Positions 1 to 7,238 of a DNA stretch of 12,858 nt are shown here, piece by piece. A program made the position numbers and the translations under genes. Numbering within the stretch: the first letter of the stretch is position 1; each line of letters starts with the position of its first letter. Source of the stretch: Chloroflexi bacterium TMED70 (lineage in GTDB: Bacteria > Chloroflexota > Dehalococcoidia > Lucifugimonadales > Lucifugimonadaceae); contig NHDX01000014.1 in the NCBI GenBank assembly GCA_002171675.1, positions 75,690 through 88,547 on the forward strand. The letters are read 5' to 3'. Below the pieces are notes generated by a model. That model was not told the DNA's origin and searched no databases. It saw nothing but the letters and a program-made list of their open reading frames with translations.

Positions 1-497
1 TGAGCTAATATCGAATAAAAGGCACTTGAATGCTGTGCAGCGTGACCAGTTCCACTTCCAGATCTAGCAAAAAGAGTAAGAGGGACTTTAGTTTGACCAC
101 CAAACATATATCTACTTTTTGCAGCATTAGAAAGCAATTGATCAAAGGCTACAGTTGTGAAATCAAAATACATTAAATCTACAACAGGCCTAAGTCCTGT
201 TAAAGCAGCTCCTATAGCAGCACCAACAAAGCCTGCTTCAGAAATCGGAGCATCCATAATCCTTTCTACACCAAAATCTTGAACTAATCCTTTTGTTGCA
301 GCAAAAGGTCCACCCCAAGCATCTAGAGGTTCTTTGGTTTCTTTATCAAAACCTCCTGAAATATCTTCTCCAATAATGAGTACATTTTTATCATATTCTA
401 ACTCACTTCTTAGAGTGTTATTAAAGGCATCTCTGTACCTCATTTCTTGGCCATTTACTTCTAAACCTGGACCAATATTGCTATTATTAACTTCCAT
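1..497 (-). CDS. Thiamine-diphosphate E1 component, beta subunit (pyruvate/acetoin dehydrogenase type), partial
   Basis: This is the N-terminal 165 residues of an E1 beta chain; the gene continues past the left edge. Translation of the minus strand from ATG at 497-495 shows family landmarks in order: an opening YRDAFNNTL segment, IIGEDISGG near residues 45-53, then ATKGLVQDFG, DAPISEAGFVGAAIGAAL and LRPVVDLMYFDF, and finally AFDQLLSNAAKSRYMFGG with a following GTGHAAQHSS stretch. E1 beta pairs with E1 alpha to decarboxylate a 2-oxo acid (or cleave acetoin) and pass the acyl group to a lipoyl E2, in the cytoplasm. The start is supported by GAGGAGT (510-504) six bases upstream. The gene lies 15 bases after the E1 alpha stop, so the pair is one unit. 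The substrate cannot be fixed from sequence; pyruvate, acetoin and branched-chain oxo acids are all possible, and similarity by eye is closest to AcoB/PdhB-type chains. Confidence 0.93.
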   Translation of the reverse strand, partial: MEVNNSNIGPGLEVNGQEMRYRDAFNNTLRSELEYDKNVLIIGEDISGGFDKETKEPLDAWGGPFAATKGLVQDFGVERIMDAPISEAGFVGAAIGAALTGLRPVVDLMYFDFTTVAFDQLLSNAAKSRYMFGGQTKVPLTLFARSGSGTGHAAQHSSAFYSILA

Positions 498-503
498 AAT
501 ATA

Positions 504-510
504 ACTCCTC
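504..510 (-). promoter_or_regulatory. Ribosome binding site of the E1 beta gene
   Basis: GAGGAGT on the minus strand ends six bases before the ATG at 497. It lies in the 15-base gap between E1 alpha and E1 beta and fixes the beta start. Confidence 0.7.
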
Positions 511-512
511 GA

Positions 513-1508
513 CTATCTTAAACCCTTAAGGTCATTTGAATAATTTACATAAACATCTTCGTATAAAACTTCAGAAGGAGGTAATGGACTAGAGAGTCCA
601 AATTCAACTGCATTTTCAATTTCTTTTTGTATTTCACTTTTTAATTTGTTCAATTTACTCTTTGTAAATATTTTTTGCTGAACTACTTTTTTTTCAAAAT
701 TTTTAATACAATCTTTCTTATGCCATTCTTCTTCTTCTTCTGTAGTTCTATATTTTTCAGTTTGATCTGCATGAAAATGGCCATGATATCTATAAGTTTT
801 TAGTTCTAACAATGTTGGCCCTTTACCTTCTCTAGCTCGCTTGACTGCTTCTTCTGCAGCTTCATAAACTTGAAAAACATCCATTCCATCAACTATCACA
901 CCAGGAATATTATAAGAAGCAGCTCTGTCAGCTATATCTTCAACTGAAACAGCATACCATGAAGGAGTTGCTTCAGCGTATTGATTATTTTCACAAGCAA
1001 AAATAACAGGAAGTTTCCAAATAGATGCTAAATTCATTGACTCGTGTAATACACCTTGGGAAGAAGCTCCATCTCCAAAAAAAGCAACTCCTATAGAATC
1101 TTTTTCCTTACCCTGATACTTAGCAGTAAGTGCGGCACCAACAGCTAAAGGAATCGATGCACCAACGATTGCATTTGCACCAAGCATACCCTTTGAAAAG
1201 TCTGCTATGTGCATAGACCCACCTTTACCTTTACAGTTTCCCGTATATTTCCCCATTATTTCAGCCATCATTTTGTCAGTTTCCAATCCTTTTGCAATAC
1301 AATGTCCATGGCCTCTATGAGTAGAACCTATCCAATCATTATTAGACAAATGAGCACATATACCAGTAGGAACGGCTTCCTGTCCATCTGAGGGGTGAGT
1401 AACTCCCATAGAATTACCTTTATAAGTTTGTTCAAGCATTGCTTCTTCAAAAAATCTTATCCTACACATTGTTTGATACATCCAAATTAGTTTATCTTCT
1501 TTTATCAA
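513..1508 (-). CDS. Thiamine-diphosphate E1 component, alpha subunit (pyruvate/acetoin dehydrogenase type)
   Basis: This is the E1 alpha chain of a 2-oxoacid or acetoin dehydrogenase complex, 331 residues, the normal length for short bacterial PdhA/AcoA proteins. The thiamine-diphosphate motif is clear: GDG at residues 145-147, followed 27 residues later by ENN ending at 175. Upstream are GSTHRGHGH (substrate/cofactor side) and GKGGSMHIAD, and downstream the conserved YRYHGHFHAD loop. The region after ENN (YAEATP, then DIADRAASY and VDGMDVFQVYEA) resembles acetoin-dehydrogenase AcoA chains at least as much as PdhA, so the substrate is left open. The start is TTG at 1508-1506, chosen because GGAG (1518-1515) lies six bases before it; an ATG at residue 10 is an alternative without as good a ribosome site. 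It is the first visible gene of a minus-strand unit, divergent from the ACIII operon, with E1 beta next. It is cytoplasmic. Confidence 0.95.
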   Translation of the reverse strand: MIKEDKLIWMYQTMCRIRFFEEAMLEQTYKGNSMGVTHPSDGQEAVPTGICAHLSNNDWIGSTHRGHGHCIAKGLETDKMMAEIMGKYTGNCKGKGGSMHIADFSKGMLGANAIVGASIPLAVGAALTAKYQGKEKDSIGVAFFGDGASSQGVLHESMNLASIWKLPVIFACENNQYAEATPSWYAVSVEDIADRAASYNIPGVIVDGMDVFQVYEAAEEAVKRAREGKGPTLLELKTYRYHGHFHADQTEKYRTTEEEEEWHKKDCIKNFEKKVVQQKIFTKSKLNKLKSEIQKEIENAVEFGLSSPLPPSEVLYEDVYVNYSNDLKGLR

Positions 1509-1614
1509 AATCTACTCCAGCTGTTTTTATTTCTTAAAATTTGTAATTTTTTATAGTTTATTTAAATTAATGAATTTTTTTGCAAAAAAGAATACATCTT
1601 TTGAAGAAAAAAAA

Positions 1615-1642
1615 TGTACAATGTTCTAAGATTATATGTACA
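1615..1642. repeat. Paired TGTACA palindromes, possible operator
   Basis: Two copies of the self-complementary hexamer TGTACA lie at 1615-1620 and 1637-1642. Their centres are 22 bases apart, close to two helical turns. Each copy is preceded by A (ATGTACA), and the right copy extends to ATGTACAT. The right copy touches the candidate -10 (CATAAT, 1641-1646) of the ACIII operon. Phased palindromes next to a promoter are typical of dimeric regulator sites, but no regulator gene is in the window and in AT-rich DNA a short palindrome can recur by chance. Confidence 0.3.
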
Positions 1643-1665
1643 TAATTAAATTTTCTTAAAAAATC

Positions 1666-1671
1666 AGGAGG
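1666..1671 (+). promoter_or_regulatory. Strong ribosome binding site of the operon's first gene
   Basis: A full AGGAGG lies nine bases before the ATG at 1681. It is embedded in the 10-mer AAATCAGGAG (1661-1670), which recurs exactly at 1984-1993 before actA. It supports the 97-residue protein as a real translated gene. Confidence 0.75.
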
Positions 1672-1680
1672 AATATTTAG

Positions 1681-1974
1681 ATGGATCCGTATGCACCAAC
1701 TGCAGCTGAATGGGATATGATTGGTAATAATATTACTTTCTTAACCTTAGCTCTTTTGTCTGCCCTGATAACAGGACCTAGTTTCTTGATAGCTCATGCA
1801 ATTATTCCATCTGCAGTCGCTACTAGATCTATTCCAGAAAAATTTAATAAACTAAGACCAATTTTTTACATAGTTGGATTTTTAGGACTTGTTTCTATAA
1901 TTACTTTTTTTTGTTTAGCTTATTTTAATGTTTACGAAGTATTACAAAGGATATATCCTAGCTTTTGGCAATAA
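1681..1974 (+). CDS. Small two-helix membrane protein heading the ACIII operon, function unknown
   Basis: This is a 97-residue protein that I do not recognise as a named family. It has a short polar N-terminus (MDPYAPTAAEWDMIGNN), a hydrophobic helix at about residues 18-42, a polar loop with basic residues (RSIPEKFNKLRP, about 49-60), a second helix at about 61-84, and a short aromatic tail ending in FWQ. It has no cysteines in a CXXCH motif and no signal peptidase site, so it is an integral membrane protein without covalent heme. It is first in the operon, with a perfect AGGAGG, 50 bases ahead of actA. ACIII preparations from some phyla contain extra small subunits (called ActG or ActH), and position makes this a candidate for such a subunit or an assembly factor. 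That is inference from context only. It is certain as a gene and uncertain in role. Confidence 0.8.
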   Translation: MDPYAPTAAEWDMIGNNITFLTLALLSALITGPSFLIAHAIIPSAVATRSIPEKFNKLRPIFYIVGFLGLVSIITFFCLAYFNVYEVLQRIYPSFWQ

Positions 1975-1988
1975 TTTTATTTGAAATC

Positions 1989-1993
1989 AGGAG
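1989..1993 (+). promoter_or_regulatory. Ribosome binding site of actA, pointing to an upstream non-standard start
   Basis: AGGAG here is 31 bases before the TTG at 2025, too far to serve it, but seven bases before an in-frame ATC at 2001. An in-frame TAA at 1995-1997 closes the frame further upstream. The site therefore argues that translation begins at or near 2001. Confidence 0.5.
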
Positions 1994-2024
1994 ATAAAAG
2001 ATCTTAAAGAAATTAATAGCATAT

Positions 2025-2735
2025 TTGAAGGAACTTGATCGTACCACTCCAATCTGGGTCAAAGTTCTAGTTCCTCTCGTGGGGCTTGGAGGCCTCACTA
2101 CCTTGGCAATCATATCAATATTATTAGCAGGGCTATTTAATGCTTGGCTTGGACAGCCTTTACCAGTTTTAGGATTTGAACAAACATTTGACCAACCAAT
2201 CAATTTCCCTCACACTAAGCATGCTGCGCCTGTTTCAGAAGGTGGGCTAGGAATGGATTGTACTTATTGTCATAGAACAGTAGCTAAAGCATCTTCAGCT
2301 CATGTTCCTGCAGTAGAATTATGTGCAAGCTGTCATAGAGCAGTTGGAAGCCCTGAAAGTGAAGATTTGAAAAAGCTAAGAATGACCTCAGGAATATATG
2401 AAGATGAAAATACAAGCCAGGTAGTTGTGGACCCTGAAATGGCTTCTCCTATTAACTGGAGAAGAGTACACAGAATGCCGGATCATGTTAGATTCGTACA
2501 TTCAGCGCATATTAATTATTTAACTAATAATCCATCTGCAATAGGAAATGTCCCAGAATATTTAGATTTATCAGGTGAAGAAAAAGTCCCAGCTTCACAA
2601 GTTTGTTCAACTTGTCATGGAGATGTAGCAAACATGGAGAAAGTTTATCAGGTCGAACCCCTAAAAATGGGGCAGTGTGTTAACTGTCATAGAAAAAATG
2701 GTGCCCCAACAGATTGTGCTGCATGTCATCATTAA
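2025..2735 (+). CDS. actA: ACIII subunit ActA, membrane-anchored pentaheme cytochrome c
   Basis: This is the pentaheme c-type cytochrome of Alternative Complex III. Five CXXCH heme sites are visible: CTYCH 79-83, CASCH 100-104, CSTCH 194-198, CVNCH 218-222 and CAACH 231-235, matching the five hemes known for ActA. One N-terminal transmembrane helix (about residues 12-40) has no cleavage site and should anchor the protein with its hemes outside the cytoplasmic membrane. Extra histidines (for example in FPHTKH near 62-67 and in the HRMPDHVRFVHSAHI segment) can supply distal heme ligands. Numbering is from TTG at 2025, but no ribosome site serves that codon. A good AGGAG at 1989-1993 instead favours an in-frame ATC at 2001, which would add eight residues (ILKKLIAY). 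The CcmF/CcmH genes downstream belong to the machinery needed to attach its hemes. It lies 50 bases after the 97-residue gene and 15 before actB1. Confidence 0.93.
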   Translation: MKELDRTTPIWVKVLVPLVGLGGLTTLAIISILLAGLFNAWLGQPLPVLGFEQTFDQPINFPHTKHAAPVSEGGLGMDCTYCHRTVAKASSAHVPAVELCASCHRAVGSPESEDLKKLRMTSGIYEDENTSQVVVDPEMASPINWRRVHRMPDHVRFVHSAHINYLTNNPSAIGNVPEYLDLSGEEKVPASQVCSTCHGDVANMEKVYQVEPLKMGQCVNCHRKNGAPTDCAACHH

Positions 2736-2750
2736 TATAAGAGGTAATTT

Positions 2751-5078
2751 ATGAAATTAAATAGAAGAGAATTTCTATCATTGAGTGGTAAATCCGCAGC
2801 AGGAGCTGTTATTTTTGCTGCCTGTTCAATTCCTGAAAAAGAATTAATTGTACAAAGCCCAGTTGATATGCCAGAAGACTTAGTAAGAGGAATAGATACT
2901 TGGTATGCAACTTCATGGAATGACGGAGCTTCAGGCGATGGAATTTTAGTAAGAGTGCTTGAAGGAAGAATTAAAAAAATTAAAGGGAATCCTGATCACC
3001 CTGTCAATAGAGGTGGAGCTAGATCAACTCTTGATTCTGCAATACAACTTCATTACAATCCTGACAGACTTCATGATCATAAAGTTAGAAGGTCCAAAGA
3101 AGGTATATTATCAAACGTAACAAAAGATCAAGCAGATAAACTTATTCAGGAAGCAACATCTAAGGATAAAAAGATAGTTATTGTTACAAACCCTACAAGA
3201 AGTTCAGATGGATGGATATCTCAAAAATTTGCTGAGTCAAGAGGAGGAAGGTATTTAACTTATGAGCCTTTAGAAGAATCTAATTTTCATGATGTAATTT
3301 CTGATTTATTTGAAACTGAAGAAGTGCCTCATTTTGATATTGCTAACGCTGATAATGTACTTTCGTTTGGTGCAGACTGGATTGAAAATTGGATTTCACC
3401 TGCAGGGTATGGTAACGCTTTTGGAGAACTAAGGTCTGGCAAAAGAGGTTTTATAGCTCATGTAGAACCAAGGTTTTCATTAACTTCAGCTAATTCTGAT
3501 TTATGGATCTCTCCTAAGCCAGGTACAGAATCTGAAATTGCTTTATCAATAGCAAATGTAATCATTAAAGAAAAATTGGTTCCTGAATCACAGATCAACG
3601 ATTTTCTAAATAAATTTCCCGAAGGAAAAATAGAATTTGGTTATTCACCAACAGATGTTCAAAGTAGAACTGGAGTTTCTGAGAAAAAAATCTCAGAAAT
3701 AGCACACAGAATTTCTGATGGAAAATCTATAATTTTAGCAGGTGGTTCAACTTCAGCTTATACAAATGGAAAATTTAATACATACGTAGCCCTATCATTA
3801 AATATTTTAGTAGGATCTATAGGTAAAGAGGGTGGAGTAATACTGAATCCAGAGGTTAATTCAGATTATATTGGAGGTAGCACTAAACCTAACACAATAG
3901 AAAATTGGGAAGAAGAATTGGCACAGTGGCGTGCAGGGTATGTTGATACAGTAATAATTAGAGGTGTTGATTTAGCCTACCTTATGCCAAATTCTTTAGA
4001 TGTCAAAGGTGCACTTTCTAAAGTTGAAAATGTAATTTCATTTGGAAATATTATGAATGAAACATTAGATTTATCTGATATTGTTATACCTGAAACTACA
4101 TTCTTTGAAGAATGGGGGTCAGAGATACCAAATCCTATGCCAGGATATAAAGCAATTTCTTTACAACAACCTGTGGTTGTCAAGGAAGGCCCAGGAGCAA
4201 GTGGGGCTGTTAGCTTTGTTGATAAGTTAATAGAACTTGAGCCATCAATTGGTAGTAGCAATAAATCTATAGTAAAAAAAGTATTTGATAATGAATATGA
4301 CTTATCAAATGGATCAGGGTCAGTTAAAGCTGAAAATAAATCTTCCTTTATGAATGGGATACAACAAAGGGGAGGATTTTGGAATACCAACGAAACTGGT
4401 TCTGATAAAAAAATAAGATTACAAAACCCATTTGACTTAAAAAGTAATAATTCATTTTCAGACACAGATTCTTCTTACGGAGAAGAATTTCATTTGATCC
4501 CTTTTACAAATATATTGATGGACGGTAAATTGTCTAACTCACCTTGGGCTCAACAGTCTGCGAATGGTATCACTACTGCGGCTTGGCAAACTTGGGGTGA
4601 AATCAATTCCAAGCAAGCTGAAGAACTTGGAATTAAAGAAGGCGATATAATTTATCTAAAATCAGATTCAGGAGAAATCAAATGCTTAGCTTACCCTCAT
4701 CCTGCAGTTCAGCCTGGAACTTTATGTGTTCCAACTGGCCAAGGAACTCTTAAGGGAGGAAGATATGCATCTGACAGAGGCTCTAATGTACTTAAGATTC
4801 TTTCTGGATTGAAAGATGAAGAATCTGGAGCATTTGCCTGGGCTTCTACAAAAGTTTCTCTAAAAAGAGCTGGTGGAAATGAAAAATTACCAAAATTTGA
4901 AGGAACAGTTGAAGCATTCCCTGCTGAGCCAGGTGTTCCTGTATTAGTTGTAGCACCAGGTCAAACAGCACATGAAGCAGAAGAAGAAAATCATCATAAG
5001 TATCAAGAAATGCTAAATTTCAGAGAGCATCATGATGATAGTCACGGAGATGAAAAACATGATGATGGAAGTCATTAA
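2751..5078 (+). CDS. actB1: ACIII subunit ActB1, molybdopterin-oxidoreductase-like protein without cofactor, Tat lipoprotein
   Basis: This is the large periplasmic-side subunit corresponding to the molybdopterin-oxidoreductase-like half of ActB, 775 residues. The N-terminus has a twin-arginine motif (NRREFLSLSG, residues 4-13), then a hydrophobic stretch and a lipobox ending at Cys25 (FAAC), so it is likely exported folded and lipid-anchored. After that come TWYATSW, GDGILVRVLEGR and IKGNPDHPVNRGGARS, the ACIII version of the fold start. The N-terminal cysteine cluster that binds [4Fe-4S] in true molybdoenzymes is absent, and only two other cysteines occur, both late (IKCLAYP, GTLCVPT). This fits the known lack of Mo cofactor in ActB, which is thought to be structural. 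The last 35 residues (741-775) are rich in His, Asp and Glu. ActB is commonly one polypeptide; here the iron-sulfur half is a separate gene 17 bases on. The start is ATG with GAGG at 2741-2744. Confidence 0.92.
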   Translation: MKLNRREFLSLSGKSAAGAVIFAACSIPEKELIVQSPVDMPEDLVRGIDTWYATSWNDGASGDGILVRVLEGRIKKIKGNPDHPVNRGGARSTLDSAIQLHYNPDRLHDHKVRRSKEGILSNVTKDQADKLIQEATSKDKKIVIVTNPTRSSDGWISQKFAESRGGRYLTYEPLEESNFHDVISDLFETEEVPHFDIANADNVLSFGADWIENWISPAGYGNAFGELRSGKRGFIAHVEPRFSLTSANSDLWISPKPGTESEIALSIANVIIKEKLVPESQINDFLNKFPEGKIEFGYSPTDVQSRTGVSEKKISEIAHRISDGKSIILAGGSTSAYTNGKFNTYVALSLNILVGSIGKEGGVILNPEVNSDYIGGSTKPNTIENWEEELAQWRAGYVDTVIIRGVDLAYLMPNSLDVKGALSKVENVISFGNIMNETLDLSDIVIPETTFFEEWGSEIPNPMPGYKAISLQQPVVVKEGPGASGAVSFVDKLIELEPSIGSSNKSIVKKVFDNEYDLSNGSGSVKAENKSSFMNGIQQRGGFWNTNETGSDKKIRLQNPFDLKSNNSFSDTDSSYGEEFHLIPFTNILMDGKLSNSPWAQQSANGITTAAWQTWGEINSKQAEELGIKEGDIIYLKSDSGEIKCLAYPHPAVQPGTLCVPTGQGTLKGGRYASDRGSNVLKILSGLKDEESGAFAWASTKVSLKRAGGNEKLPKFEGTVEAFPAEPGVPVLVVAPGQTAHEAEEENHHKYQEMLNFREHHDDSHGDEKHDDGSH

Positions 5079-5095
5079 ATAATAAGGAAGAAATA

Positions 5096-5848
5096 ATGGT
5101 AACTGAAGAAAAACGAAGCTGGGGAATGGTCATAGACACTGACAAATGTAATGGTTGTAGTGGATGTGTGACAGCTTGTCAGGTAGAAAATAATATTCCT
5201 TTAAATGATCAAAATAAATTCGAGCGGGCAAGAGTTATGTCTTGGATCAGAATTGAAAGATATTGGGAAGGTGAATTCCCTGATGTTAAAGCTAGATTTA
5301 TACCTGTTCTTTGTCAACATTGTGCAAACGCACCTTGTGAACCTGTATGTCCTGTTTATGCTACCTATCATAATAACGAAGGTATGAATATCCAGGTTTA
5401 TAACAGGTGTGTTGGAACAAGGTATTGCGCAAATGGTTGTCCTTACACAGTTAGGTTCTTCAACTACTGGGAACCTGCTTGGCCAGAAGACTTAAGAAAC
5501 CACTTAAATCCTGATGTAACCATAAGAAGCAGAGGAATCATGGAAAAATGTAGTTTCTGTGTTCAAAGAATTAGAAGAGGCACACGTAAAGCTAAAGAAG
5601 AAAACAGAGAGTTGCAAGACGGAGAGATTAAGCCAGCATGCCAAGAAGCTTGTTCAACAAATGCAATAGTTTTTGGAGATCTAAATGATCCGGATAGTGA
5701 AGTGTCAAAATTATCAAAAAGTGAAAGTGATAGAAAATACACATTAATGCCTCAATTAAACACTGATCCAAATATAGTATATTTAGCTACTGTAGACCCT
5801 CTAAAATATAAAGATTTAGGAGAAAAGACAAATAAAGATGAGCACTAA
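5096..5848 (+). CDS. actB2: ACIII subunit ActB2, four-cluster iron-sulfur protein
   Basis: This is a ferredoxin-like electron-transfer subunit of the PsrB/NrfC/DmsB family, 250 residues, corresponding to the C-terminal half of fused ActB. Cysteine groups are C18-C21-C24-C28, C73-C76-C81-C85, C105-(T108)-C111-C115, and C152-C155 with C182-C186, each of the last six residues of a group leading to a Pro or aromatic as in the family (CP, CPY). Fully canonical relatives have Cys where T108 stands (CVGTRYC), so this site should hold a [3Fe-4S] cluster beside three [4Fe-4S] clusters, as established for ACIII. The protein has no signal of its own; by family logic it is exported together with the Tat-signal partner ActB1, or matures with it. 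ATG is preceded by AAGGAAG (5084-5090). Its last 11 bases overlap the next gene's start (ATGAGCACTAA), indicating translational coupling to the NrfD-like subunit. Confidence 0.94.
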   Translation: MVTEEKRSWGMVIDTDKCNGCSGCVTACQVENNIPLNDQNKFERARVMSWIRIERYWEGEFPDVKARFIPVLCQHCANAPCEPVCPVYATYHNNEGMNIQVYNRCVGTRYCANGCPYTVRFFNYWEPAWPEDLRNHLNPDVTIRSRGIMEKCSFCVQRIRRGTRKAKEENRELQDGEIKPACQEACSTNAIVFGDLNDPDSEVSKLSKSESDRKYTLMPQLNTDPNIVYLATVDPLKYKDLGEKTNKDEH

Positions 5849-7226
5849 CGAACATCATATGGATTGGCCTCCTAGTGACCCTAAGGTTGTTAAAGAAGAG
5901 CTAATCCAAACTACTAAAAGAGGGAGTTCCATTCTCAAGAAAGTATCTTGGGTAATGGCAATTCTTGGAATATTAGGAGTAGTTGGTCTTCTTGGAAAAT
6001 TCTTTGTTGACGGAGATGATCAAACACAATGGGGCTATGTTGCCGCTAGTTTGGCCTTTATATTCAGTGTAACTGGTGGAGCACCAATGGTGGCAATTGC
6101 TCCTTTTATCGCTAAAGCTAATTGGGCTAGACCTGTATCACGAATCGCTCATGTTATTGGTGCGTCAGGAGTTCTAATTAATATAATAATTATGATTCCA
6201 CTGTTATGGATGTTACCTCCTTTAGTAACTGAAGGTGCTAGAAGGAGATCAATATGGTTCGAAGCTCCTGTATATAGTCCTCATTTCTGGGATTTTCTAA
6301 GTCTTATTATGCTAGCAATAGCTGGAATAGGATTACTTTATGTATCTGCCCTTCCTGACTTTGCCTTAATGCGAGATAATGCATCAGGTTTTAGAAAAAA
6401 AATCGGAAATATTCTAGCAGGTGGATTTGTTGGAACAACTGTTCAATGGAGCACATTAAGAATGAGGGTAGGTATTATGAGTACCCTTTACTTCTTCATA
6501 TATATTTTTGTGCATGTAGTAATATCAATTGATTTCAGCCTTAGTATGGTTCCAGGTTGGAGGGATGCAATTTATCCTATGTCACATGCAATGGGTGGTA
6601 TACAAGGTGGAGTTGCATTAGTAATTATTTTAGCTTGGATAGTGAGAAAATATGGTAATTATGAAAATTACCTTAATATAAATGTCTTTTGGGCACTTGG
6701 AAGATTAATGTTTGCGACAAGCTTAATGTGGATTTACTTTTTCTACTCAGCATTCATTGTCTTTTGGTATGGAAAATCTATGACTGACGTAGCATGGTTG
6801 GATCTCTTAATTAGAGGGCCAATGATGTATGTATTTATTCTAGGAATGTTATTTAGCTTTATTCTTCCTTGGTGGTGGCTAATTTGGAATAAAGTAAGAA
6901 ATTCTATTAATGGTCCTTTCATTGGTGCTTGTATAGCGTTGCTAGGAGTATTCTTTGAAAGAATCAGATTATATGTTCCTGCGTGGTCAGTTGATCCAAA
7001 ATTGATACACGATAAGTGGCTTTCAGTTATTCCTGAAACACTTTACCCTGATATTTGGGACATATTAACCATTGTAGGTTCTGCTGGTGCAGTAGTACTA
7101 GTGCTTATAATGATCACAAGATTAATACCTATTATTGGAGTTTGGGAAGTTCAACAATTTAATTTGTTAGCTACACCTATGAAATATATTAAAGCTCATG
7201 GAATTAGAGTAGCTAAACCTGATTAA
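5838..7226 (+). CDS. actF: ACIII membrane subunit, NrfD-like, ActF-like
   Basis: This is a polytopic membrane protein of the NrfD/PsrC fold, 462 residues with about ten helices by eye. It is clearly paralogous to the next gene: it shares a P-[DF]-A-x-x-RD-x-x-GFRK block, ILAGGFVG followed by QW, VHxxxSxDF, VPGW, and an ALxRL segment near YGKS. It aligns without gaps to ActC over the quinol-side helix, where ActC has SHAGIMIS and this protein has TGGAPMVA, so the conserved His is replaced by Gly. ActC's GWHSTIF reads GWRDAIY here. Such divergence fits ActF, the second NrfD-like subunit of ACIII, which is not the assigned quinol-binding one. The call as ActF rather than a second ActC rests on these substitutions and on the next gene being canonical ActC. 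It overlaps actB2 by 11 bases and ends 12 bases before actC. In many ACIII operons ActF comes last, so its position is unusual. Confidence 0.8.
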   Translation: MSTNEHHMDWPPSDPKVVKEELIQTTKRGSSILKKVSWVMAILGILGVVGLLGKFFVDGDDQTQWGYVAASLAFIFSVTGGAPMVAIAPFIAKANWARPVSRIAHVIGASGVLINIIIMIPLLWMLPPLVTEGARRRSIWFEAPVYSPHFWDFLSLIMLAIAGIGLLYVSALPDFALMRDNASGFRKKIGNILAGGFVGTTVQWSTLRMRVGIMSTLYFFIYIFVHVVISIDFSLSMVPGWRDAIYPMSHAMGGIQGGVALVIILAWIVRKYGNYENYLNINVFWALGRLMFATSLMWIYFFYSAFIVFWYGKSMTDVAWLDLLIRGPMMYVFILGMLFSFILPWWWLIWNKVRNSINGPFIGACIALLGVFFERIRLYVPAWSVDPKLIHDKWLSVIPETLYPDIWDILTIVGSAGAVVLVLIMITRLIPIIGVWEVQQFNLLATPMKYIKAHGIRVAKPD

Positions 7227-7238
7227 TTAGAGGAAAAA

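Larger units (their letters stand above)
1509..1680. promoter_or_regulatory. Divergent intergenic promoter region between E1 alpha and the ACIII operon
   Basis: This is the only true intergenic region in the window. It is very AT-rich, with long A and T tracts, and must drive the minus-strand E1 genes and the plus-strand ACIII operon. Promoter hexamers are weak by eye. For the plus strand, CATAAT (1641-1646) is a plausible -10 without a well-spaced -35. For the minus strand, TTGCAA (1585-1580) and AATAAA (1562-1557) are spaced 17 bases apart. None of these is convincing enough to call a transcription start. No coding frame, hairpin terminator or structured RNA was recognised here. Confidence 0.5.

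Noticed and set aside
1209..1391. 60-codon plus-strand frame within the E1 alpha gene
   Set aside because: It is a shadow of the E1 alpha coding strand in the conserved region before the TPP motif.
1521..1612. A/T tracts in the intergenic region as a terminator
   Set aside because: No GC-rich stem precedes the T runs, and both flanking genes start rather than end here.
1998..2006. AAGATCTT palindrome between the 97-residue gene and actA as an operator or hairpin
   Set aside because: It is only eight bases with no loop and is better explained as part of the actA translation start region.
1958..2203. 81-codon minus-strand frame over the 97-residue gene end and actA start
   Set aside because: It is antisense to the actA transmembrane region, with no motif or upstream ribosome site. 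It does not explain the 50-base gap better than the actA leader does.
3977..4465. 162-codon minus-strand frame inside actB1
   Set aside because: It lies wholly opposite a well-supported gene, has no recognisable domain and no ribosome site, and its composition follows from reading the actB1 codons backwards.
2751..5078. A catalytic molybdoenzyme (formate dehydrogenase or polysulfide/DMSO reductase type)
   Set aside because: The N-terminal cysteine cluster and any visible Mo-ligand context are missing, and the neighbours ActA, ActC, ActD and ActE identify the complex as ACIII.
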